A DNA stretch of 64,000 nucleotides from an uncultured OM182 clade bacterium (lineage in GTDB: Bacteria; Pseudomonadota; Gammaproteobacteria; Pseudomonadales; Azotimanducaceae), in the NCBI GenBank assembly GCA_902567095.1, contig CACFLG010000001.1, forward strand, positions 61,994 through 125,993, in the 5' to 3' direction. A model generated the notes under the pieces. The model searched no databases. It had not been told where the DNA came from and worked only from the letters and a program-made list of their open reading frames with translations. The position numbers and the translations under genes were made by a program. The stretch's first letter is position 1; each line of letters opens with the position of its first letter. This document shows, piece by piece, positions 27,429-35,664 of this stretch.

Positions 27429-28811
27429 ATGCAATCTGTCAGTGAGTCGGTAATCGACTTAATAGGAAACACGCCGATCGTCAAACTTAAGAGCTTTGAC
27501 GTGGGCAAATGCGAGTTATTCGTCAAGCTTGAAAATCAAAACCCAGGCGGCTCGATTAAGGATCGAATCGGCTTATCTATCATTGAAGAAGCTGAGAAGT
27601 CTGGGGAGCTCAAACCGGGCGGCACAATTATAGAAGCGACGGCAGGAAACACCGGGATCGGCTTGGCGCTGGTTGCAGCTATAAAAGGCTATAAACTAGT
27701 ACTGGTTATTCCTGATAAAATGAGTAGGGAGAAAATCCTTCATCTCCAAGGCCTAGGCACTGAGGTAGTGATTACACGCTCAGACGTCGCTAAGGGTCAT
27801 CCTGAATACTACCAAGATCTGGCGCTTAAAATCGCAAGTGAGAGACCGGGAAGTTTTTTAGCCAACCAGTTTTCAAATCCTGCGAACGCGCTCGCACACA
27901 GGACCACAACAGCGCCTGAGATTTGGTCTCAGATGAATCATGACGTTGACGCGGTAGTCGCTGGAGTTGGTTCTGGTGGAACCGTTGCAGGGATCGCTGA
28001 ATACATGAAATCGCAGAACCCAGAATTTAAAATGATTGTTGCGGATCCCGAGGGCTCCATTGTTGCAGACGCAGTCAATACTGGAGAATTTGAGTACGAT
28101 GGAGGCTCTTGGTTGGTCGAAGGGATTGGGGAAGATTTTATTCCTTCTAATGTGGAGTTAGCGATGCTGGATGAGGGCGTTGTTGTGTCTGATGCGGAAG
28201 CGTTTTCGGTGGTGCGACAGATGCTTGAAGAGGAAGGTATTTTAGCAGGTTCCTCAAGCGGCACACTGATCGCCGGCGCGATCAAGTGGTGTAAGATGCA
28301 AAAAACACCAAAGCGGGTCGTGACATTCGTTTGTGATACCGGCAATAAATACCTGTCGAAGGCATTCAATTCAGCCTGGTTAAAGGACAACGGACTGCTG
28401 TCAGACGTAACACAAGGAAATCTATCTGATCTCATCAGCAGGCGTTTTGATAAGGGCGACATGATAAAGGTCAACGAAGACGACACTCTGCTCACAGCGT
28501 TCAAGAGGATGCGTGCAGACGATGTCTCGCAGCTCCCAGTGATGAGTGAAAACAACTTGGTGGGGATTGTTGACGAGGAAGATATCATGCTCAACGTCTA
28601 CCGGAACGAGCAGCTTTTTTCTCAGCCCGTTAGCTCCGTTATGGTGACCAAGCTCGAGACACTCCAAGTCAGCGACGACGAAGCGAAACTATACGAAACT
28701 TTGGCTAATGGCAAGGTCGCAATCATTCGCGACGGCGCTGCGTTCTTAGGGTTCATTACCAAAGTGGATTTGATCAACCAATATAAAACGACTTTTGTGG
28801 CGAATAATTAA
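27429..28811 (+). CDS. Cystathionine beta-synthase with C-terminal CBS domains
   Basis: 'LIGNTPIVKLKSF', 'ENQNPGGSIKDRIGLSII' PLP lysine region, C-terminal CBS pair 'DDVSQLPVMSENNLVGIVDEEDIM'. Confidence 0.94.
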   Translation: MQSVSESVIDLIGNTPIVKLKSFDVGKCELFVKLENQNPGGSIKDRIGLSIIEEAEKSGELKPGGTIIEATAGNTGIGLALVAAIKGYKLVLVIPDKMSREKILHLQGLGTEVVITRSDVAKGHPEYYQDLALKIASERPGSFLANQFSNPANALAHRTTTAPEIWSQMNHDVDAVVAGVGSGGTVAGIAEYMKSQNPEFKMIVADPEGSIVADAVNTGEFEYDGGSWLVEGIGEDFIPSNVELAMLDEGVVVSDAEAFSVVRQMLEEEGILAGSSSGTLIAGAIKWCKMQKTPKRVVTFVCDTGNKYLSKAFNSAWLKDNGLLSDVTQGNLSDLISRRFDKGDMIKVNEDDTLLTAFKRMRADDVSQLPVMSENNLVGIVDEEDIMLNVYRNEQLFSQPVSSVMVTKLETLQVSDDEAKLYETLANGKVAIIRDGAAFLGFITKVDLINQYKTTFVANN

Positions 28812-28812
28812 T

Positions 28813-29988
28813 ATGACAAAGACAACTGGAAAGGAATACCGTTTTGCCACTAAGGCGATCCACTCCGGCCAAGAACCGGACTCGGCAACCGGCGCAGTGA
28901 TAGTACCCATCTATGCAACGTCAACCTATGCTCAGGAGAGCCCAGGTAAGTTCAAAGGTTTTGATTATTCGCGCACCGCCAACCCTACGAGGCAATCCCT
29001 AGAGGAATGCATGGCCGACTTAGAGGGAGGAAGCAAGGCTTTTGCTTTTGCCTCGGGAATGGCTGCAACGGCGACGGTCTTAGAGCTGCTCGATTCGGGA
29101 GATCACGTCATTAGTATGGACGATCTCTATGGCGGCACTTATCGCTTGTTCGAGAATGTTAGAAAAAGATCATCGAACCTCGAGTTTTCTTTTGTTGACT
29201 TAAGCAACATCGAAACCCTAAAAGAAAATCTAAAGCCCAACACAAAAATGATCTGGGTAGAGAGTCCCTCGAACCCTCTGCTTAAGGTAGTAGATTTGAA
29301 AAGAGTGAGCGAGTTCGCAAAAGAAAATAACTTGCTCTGTGTTTGCGACAACACGTTCTGCTCGCCCTTTGTTCAGCGGCCTTTGGATTTAGGTTTTGAT
29401 ATCGTTGTTCACTCAGCAACTAAATACCTCAATGGGCACTCTGATGTTGTTGGCGGGATTGCCATATGCTCAGAAGAAAATATTGATCTTGCTGAACGTT
29501 TAGGGTTTCTCTCAAACTCGATCGGATCCATAATGAGTCCCTTTGATAGCTTTTTGGTCCTTCGAAGTTTGAAAACTTTGTCACTTAGAATGCAACAACA
29601 TTGTGAGAGTGCGTCAGAAATTGCGAATTTCTTGGATGCGCATGGCTCCGTTGAAAAGGTCTATTACCCCGGTTTGTCGGGACACATTAATCATGAAGTT
29701 GCTGCCTCACAAATGAATGGTTTTGGTGGGATGATAAGTGTCGTGATTAAGGGCGGGCTCGAGAGCGCAACAAGATTTTTGGAGAACACCAAACTATTCA
29801 CGTTGGCAGAAAGTTTGGGTGGGGTTGAGAGTTTGATCGAGCATCCCGCGATCATGACACACGCCTCTATCCCAAAAGAAATAAGGGAACGCCTGGGTAT
29901 CGTCGACGGGCTCGTTCGTCTTTCTGTAGGGATTGAAGCTATCGAGGACCTCAAGGGCGATCTTGAAGATGCGTTGGGGTTTTGCTAA
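28813..29988 (+). CDS. Cystathionine gamma-lyase/gamma-synthase family PLP enzyme
   Basis: 'YGGTYRLFENV', 'HSATKYLNGHSDVVGG', 'AESLGGVESLIEHPAIMTHASI'; ATG at 28813 preferred over the upstream start. Confidence 0.93.
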   Translation: MTKTTGKEYRFATKAIHSGQEPDSATGAVIVPIYATSTYAQESPGKFKGFDYSRTANPTRQSLEECMADLEGGSKAFAFASGMAATATVLELLDSGDHVISMDDLYGGTYRLFENVRKRSSNLEFSFVDLSNIETLKENLKPNTKMIWVESPSNPLLKVVDLKRVSEFAKENNLLCVCDNTFCSPFVQRPLDLGFDIVVHSATKYLNGHSDVVGGIAICSEENIDLAERLGFLSNSIGSIMSPFDSFLVLRSLKTLSLRMQQHCESASEIANFLDAHGSVEKVYYPGLSGHINHEVAASQMNGFGGMISVVIKGGLESATRFLENTKLFTLAESLGGVESLIEHPAIMTHASIPKEIRERLGIVDGLVRLSVGIEAIEDLKGDLEDALGFC

Positions 29989-30109
29989 TTCTCGCAAGAG
30001 GTTTTGGCATGCTTATATCTGCAGGTTTTGATTGCTTGCCTGTTGAACTATTCAGCTAAGAAAATATATAGTTGCTTAACATCCTGATTTCCAAGGAGTG
30101 CCATACCGA

Positions 30110-30610
30110 ATGCGCTACACTCTCGAGCAGCTCAATGATCTTGAAGATATAAAAAACGTTGCCCGACGTTATTGCAGGGGCGTGGATAGGCTAGACCCTG
30201 ATGAGATGAAGTCCGCTTACTGGCCCGAGGCAACCGACGATCACGGTGTCTTCGTTGGCAATGCTTGGGAATTTGTCGATCACTGCATGGTCAGCCATTT
30301 ACGTTGGAAATCAACTTCGCATTGTATTTTTAATCATGTGATTGAGCTTGATGACAATGGACTTGAAGCCCGAGGCGAAAGCTACAACGTAAGTTATCTG
30401 CTTCAAAAAGACTCAAACGTTTTAGATACATGGCACGGGCGTTACTTGGATCTTTACGAAAAAAGAGAAGGGGAGTGGCGCATTATCGAGCGGGTGTGTG
30501 TGCATGAGTTCACTATGTCCGAAGCGGTCAGTGCGATGGAGATGGACGCAAGCAAGTTTCGCCAGGGTGCCTTTGACCGTCCAGCGAATAGTAGGCCCAT
30601 CGGGCCCTGA
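30110..30610 (+). CDS. SnoaL/NTF2-like family protein
   Basis: 'LEDIKNVARRYCRGVDRLDPDEMKSAYWPEATDDHG' typical of SnoaL-like dehydratase/isomerase fold proteins. Confidence 0.8.
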   Translation: MRYTLEQLNDLEDIKNVARRYCRGVDRLDPDEMKSAYWPEATDDHGVFVGNAWEFVDHCMVSHLRWKSTSHCIFNHVIELDDNGLEARGESYNVSYLLQKDSNVLDTWHGRYLDLYEKREGEWRIIERVCVHEFTMSEAVSAMEMDASKFRQGAFDRPANSRPIGP

Positions 30611-30670
30611 TTGTTTGTTCTAAAAATAATCATTTCGCCGAATCAGAGTTTAGCGCCTGTTGGCTTTTAG

Positions 30671-31525
30671 CTAGGCGACGGCGCGGCGAAGCGGGCAACC
30701 CTCAACGGTTATGCGGTGCATGACGCGTCGGTACCCGTGATAATCGTTCTGCGCAAAATGCCAAGTAGCCCTGTTATCCCAGAACGCGATTGATCCAAGT
30801 CTCCATTTAAATTTTGTCATGTTTTCGTCTTTGATGGCGTGAAGATATAGTTCTTGAAGCAGTTTTTCAGATTCGCTCGGAGGCAAGTCTTTAATGCCAA
30901 TCGTGAAACCAGGGTTTACATAGAGAGCCTGCTTATCGCTTTCCGGGTGGGAGATGACTATGGGATGAGTAACGTCTGCAAGTGCGTCTGCGGCTTCAGA
31001 ATTCCCGATGCGTCCTCTCGTCTGCTTGAGCATCTCGAGCTGGTCCTTGCTTCCAAAAATATGCTTTGCCGAGTGGACGGCAGAAAGATCCTTAATCCTG
31101 CTTTTGAGTTCGCGAGGCAAACCCTCGTAGGCTTTGTACATGTCAAGGAACCAAGTGTCGCCTCCCTCGGGTGGCAGTTCCCTTGCTATTAAAATCGAGC
31201 CCATTGCTGGCTCTGGGTCGTAGGAGTGATCTGTGTGCCAACCGCCTCCGATGTTGCCTGTTTGGCCTGGTTCTTTTGTGACCATCGCGATCTCCGGGAA
31301 ATCGCTGTGCTGAGCAAAAAATCGGTTAATGTTGATGGGACCGAAATTCTTTGCAAAGTTAATGTGTTGCTCTTCACTCAGTGACTGGTCTCGAAAAAAA
31401 ATGAGGCCATGCTCCGCGAAGGCAACTTTAATCTTAATTAGATCGCTCTTGGGAATGCGCTTGGATAGATCGACGCCAAGAATCTCAGCGCCGGCGCCAC
31501 CTGTTGGGTGGATTGATATGGCCAT
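30671..31525 (-). CDS. TauD/TfdA family 2-oxoglutarate dioxygenase
   Basis: 'GGGWHTDHSYDPEPAMGSILIARELPPEGGDTWFLDMYKAYEGL', 'WDNRATWHFAQNDYHGYRRVMHRITVEG'. Confidence 0.94.
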   Translation of the reverse strand: MAISIHPTGGAGAEILGVDLSKRIPKSDLIKIKVAFAEHGLIFFRDQSLSEEQHINFAKNFGPININRFFAQHSDFPEIAMVTKEPGQTGNIGGGWHTDHSYDPEPAMGSILIARELPPEGGDTWFLDMYKAYEGLPRELKSRIKDLSAVHSAKHIFGSKDQLEMLKQTRGRIGNSEAADALADVTHPIVISHPESDKQALYVNPGFTIGIKDLPPSESEKLLQELYLHAIKDENMTKFKWRLGSIAFWDNRATWHFAQNDYHGYRRVMHRITVEGCPLRRAVA

Positions 31526-31701
31526 TTCTTGCTCTTAAATTTTTCTCAATATTGACACATTAAATTTCTGGAAAACAGTGGCCCAACGGGGAAAAGTGTG
31601 TGCTTTTTTATGTCTGCGCTCAGGACTAATGCTTTTGTTTTTATTCTTGGTCGGTTTCGGTATTCTGGTTATACCAAGTTGGGTTTAGTGGGTTTAGACA
31701 G

Positions 31702-32853
31702 ATGAAAGCTGAGATAGATTTGATGGGCTATGACGAGATGAGCGACCCGTCACTCACCGCCAAGAAATTATTCGAAGAGCCAAGGGCTTTCCTCTACGAA
31801 AAGTATGACCCGCCGTTTTATATTTTCTCGAGATATGATGACGTTGCCAATGCGCTACTCGACTCAGAGACATTTATTGAAGGTTTTGGGAACGGCCCGA
31901 ATTTTCAGCCCGCGCTAGGGATCCTGTCCGATGCGCCTCACCACACATTCATCCGGAAGTTAGTACAAAAAGATTTCCTTGCGAAGCAAATCAACGACCT
32001 GGAACCAAGGCTAGAGGCGATTGTTGATGACTTGCTTAGCCGGGTTGAAAATCAGGCGGAGTGGGACATCCACGAGGACCTATCTTTCCCGCTTCCGGTC
32101 ATAATTATTTGCGAGATTTTAGGGATTCCTACCGATGATCTCAGTAAGTTTAAGAAGTGGGCGGACGCTTCCGTTGCCAATATGTGCTCAGAGGATCCGT
32201 TGGAATACGCTGAGGACCTAGACGAGATGCGTCAATATCTGTTGGGACAAGTTGAATTGAAGCGCGGGGATGAGCACTCAGCTGGGTTGCTTGCGACCAT
32301 CGCTCAGGCAAAGCATGAGGGCAATTATTTGTCCGATGATGAGTGTGTTGCGTTAGCTACCCAAATCTTTGTGGCTGGCAATGAGACGACCACTTCACTT
32401 ATCTCTAATCTGGTCTGGCGTCTGCTAAGCCATGAGGGGCTTTGGGAAAGATTCTGTAGTAATGAAATTAACACTGACGATGCAATTAATGAAAGCCTTC
32501 GTTTTGATCCGCCTTTGCTGGGACTCTTTAAAACAACCTCCAAGGAAGTAACTATTGACGAAGTTACTATTCCGGCAGGAACGAAGGTGATGATGCACTA
32601 CGGCGCTGCTAATCGTGATCCGAGTGTGTTTGAGGCGCCAGATCTATTTGATGTGAAAAGAAATGGAAAAAAACAGCTGAGCTTTAGCATCGGATTGCAC
32701 GTCTGCTTGGGAAGAGAGCTCGCAAAGTTAGAGGCTCGTGTGGCGCTGAATGCATTGCGAAAAAAGTTCTCTCGTTTGAAACTCTTGAGTGATGGCGAGC
32801 GGGTTGGCCCATTCTTGTTCTGGGGGCGGTCAAGGCTCCCGGTTTCGCATTGA
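31702..32853 (+). CDS. Cytochrome P450
   Basis: I-helix 'VAGNETTTSLISN', ExxR 'NESLR', haem loop 'LSFSIGLHVCLGRELAKLEA'. Confidence 0.95.
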   Translation: MKAEIDLMGYDEMSDPSLTAKKLFEEPRAFLYEKYDPPFYIFSRYDDVANALLDSETFIEGFGNGPNFQPALGILSDAPHHTFIRKLVQKDFLAKQINDLEPRLEAIVDDLLSRVENQAEWDIHEDLSFPLPVIIICEILGIPTDDLSKFKKWADASVANMCSEDPLEYAEDLDEMRQYLLGQVELKRGDEHSAGLLATIAQAKHEGNYLSDDECVALATQIFVAGNETTTSLISNLVWRLLSHEGLWERFCSNEINTDDAINESLRFDPPLLGLFKTTSKEVTIDEVTIPAGTKVMMHYGAANRDPSVFEAPDLFDVKRNGKKQLSFSIGLHVCLGRELAKLEARVALNALRKKFSRLKLLSDGERVGPFLFWGRSRLPVSH

Positions 32854-32929
32854 TGAGAGGATATATACCGGTCCAGCCGTATTACTAACATGCCCTTGAA
32901 TAACAGTCTAAAATAACTGATAAAAAAAA

Positions 32930-32948
32930 GGCCCCGACGGGGCCTTTT
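32930..32948. terminator. Bidirectional Rho-independent terminator between P450 and TonB receptor
   Basis: AAAAAAAAGGCCCCGACGGGGCCTTTTT between convergent genes. Confidence 0.9.
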
Positions 32949-32960
32949 TCAGTAGTTGTA

Positions 32961-35451
32961 TTACATGCTAAAACGAATCCCGGCGAGATATCTCCTGCCG
33001 TAATATTCATTCTGGCTTGGGTTCCATCTTTCGCCAGCGTAACGACTGTCGTTTTCGTCTGTCAGGTTGTTCATGTCTAGGAAGACACTCGCTTTGTAGC
33101 CGATGAGGTCTTCAAGATCATAACGTATCGAAAGATCCAGGCGGGCCTGCTCATCCCAGAAGATTGCTTGGGTAAACTCAAACACGGCACCCGTTTCGGT
33201 TTCGTCCTGCCACGCGTCTCTGTATCGATAACTTAACCTTGCGGAAAGACCATGGTCTTCGTAAAACAGAGAGACATTGTAGGTCAGGTCTGACTGGCCA
33301 GGCAACCGGAATTCAAGCCCGCTCGGCGCTGTGTACTCGGAATCAATGGTGGTTACGTTTGCTTCAATTCCGAAACCAGACCAGAATCCTTCAATGTAGT
33401 TGTCTAGTCGTCCGATATACGCAAACTCGATGCCCTGGAGTCTTCCATCATCTCCGTTTCCAAAACCAGTCAGATCCCAGAGTTCTCCTGGTGTGGCGAT
33501 GTCCGAGTAGAGAGTTCCATCTACCTGCAAAGTTTCTTCTGCGATCACATTATCGATAGATCTGTGGAACGCTGTAATCGAGAAAATACTGGCTTCGTTG
33601 TAGTACCACTCCCAGGCAACGTCTATTCCCCATGAAGTTTCTTCTTCGAGGAAGGGGTTGCCGCCTGTTATTGATTGCCCTATTTCACTGATCGATGCCG
33701 AGGCTCTGGCTTCGATATAGGTAGGCCTGCTAACTCCCGTAGAAAATGAAAAACGGAGTTTCTGATCTTCTTTGATGTCCCAGTTAACGTGTGCGCTGGG
33801 CATAACGTTGGTGTAGCTCTGTTTCACCGCCAAAGGTTCTGCGACGCTACCAACCAGTTTCTGGCCGATTGTCTCATACTCGGTGTCCTCGACTCTTAGG
33901 CCTACGATGATGTTTCCCCAGTCCATGTCGATGGTCTGCATCGCGTACGCAGAAATTATCTGCTCTTCGATTACCAGGGTTTCGTCTGCCGAATACTCCG
34001 GCCTGGTCAGGCCGCGGGACTCCATAATGTCTCTGAGGCCCGAATTGTCAGCGTAGAAGGTACCCGCATCATTATTGAATTGGGTTTCCCAGGGTCCTTG
34101 CGCCGCGGCTCTTACCTCGTCAACCGTAACAGTAAGCCCTGACGCCTGGGTTTCGAGCGGTGCCCCGCCCCCTAGCGCGTCTCTTGAATCATACTTAAAG
34201 CCCAGCTTTAACTCACCCCACTGGTTCTGCTTCGATGCATCAAACTTGAACTGGTCGTTGTCGATATCAAGACCTCCGATGGCATCGATGAGCAAACGGG
34301 TCGGGAAATCAATGGCGTTGAGGTCCTCGTCGAATGAAATGATGGGCTCGAGTCCGTTTGTTACATCGTATGATGCGTTAGTTATTTCCGGATCTCCGCC
34401 TTTTGCGTTCAAGAAGATAATTGGCAGCCACAGGGTTTGTCTGGTCTCTATGTCGCTGTAACTTACTTCAAAATCCCAATCGTTGAAGGATGACTCAAAG
34501 CCTATGGTATTAACGTTCGTTTCATTACTGTAATCGGCATCCTGGAGGAGGCGGCGAACACTAAGATCGGCGGTCCCGCTATTTGCCGCAACTCCCGATG
34601 GGAAGTAAAAGTACCAGTGGTTTCTCTCTTCCGTGTCACTGAACTTGGTATTCGTTGTGGAGATAAAAGCTCTGCCACCATTTTCAAGATAGAATTCGAG
34701 TGTTCCACCGTATGCCTCATCTTCTCTATCAAGAAGATAGTTTCTGTACTCGAGTTGTTCTGGAACAAGCTGACCAGGACTTCCGACATATTCATATTCA
34801 CGGTTGTCTGTGACCTGTTCTCGTCCATTGGATGACCCATAAACCAGTACCCCAAAGGAATCGTCAGAGTAGGAGATCCGGACATTAGCTTTGTCAACAT
34901 CTCCGCCGCCAAGGTCCTGCTCCCCAAAGCCAACCTCCCCAGACAAGCTAAACCCGTCAATGTCTCCGGGCTGGAAAGTTCTCACGTCAATGTATCCCGA
35001 CACGGATTCACCCGGCATGTCTGCAGTGATCGCTTTGTTTGCGACTACCTGTGATGTAATAACGGAAGGGTAGGCGTCGAATCTGGGTATTCGTCCGTTC
35101 TCGACTCCCGGCACATCAATGCCATTGAATGCCGTGGTTGTGTATCTCTTGGGGGACCCCCCGGAAGCTGATGTAACGGGCCTGGCCCTGGTCTCGCTCT
35201 ATACCCATGCCGGGAATTCTACCGAGAGCATCCGCCAGATTCTGATCGGGAAAGCGTCCCACAGCGTCTGCCGAAATGATGTCTGCAACGTTGTCTGCCA
35301 ATCGTTTCGCTTCAATCGCAGATTGTTGGCTAGCCTTAATTGGCTTTCCCATCACAACAACCTCTTCCATGTTCTCGTCAGCGGAGATTGAGAAACTAAG
35401 TAGCAGAGATAGAATTGCAAACGGAATAAAAATGAATCGAAATTTAGTCAT
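32961..35451 (-). CDS. TonB-dependent receptor, frameshifted within the plug domain at about 35151-35162
   Basis: ORF 35116..35451 (signal peptide, plug 'ADAVGRFPDQNLADALGRIPGMGIERDQGQARYISFRG') and ORF 32961..35114 ('MPGVENGRIPRFDAYPSVITSQVV...'). Removing one base yields RYISFRG(S/V)PKRYTTTAFNGIDVPGVENGRIPRFDAYPSVITS; restored length 829 aa. Confidence 0.88.
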
Positions 35452-35664
35452 GAATTGTCCCTATATTTTTATTATTCATAAGGCAAGGCGCCCCTTAATG
35501 GACCACGTTAATGACTTTTTAATACAGAAGCGAGCAATTTTTGAACTAAAATTGGGCAAAAAAATAATTTTAATTAACACAATATGTTAAGAGCTAGATC
35601 AGGGATTTGGCGAACAAAAAAGTAATTAATAGCTCCAACCTCGTTTATTTTGAGTTCTGTTGTT

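Noticed and set aside
27938-28594. 218-aa ORF antisense to cystathionine beta-synthase
   Set aside because: Ser/Thr-rich shadow ORF opposite a well-conserved enzyme.
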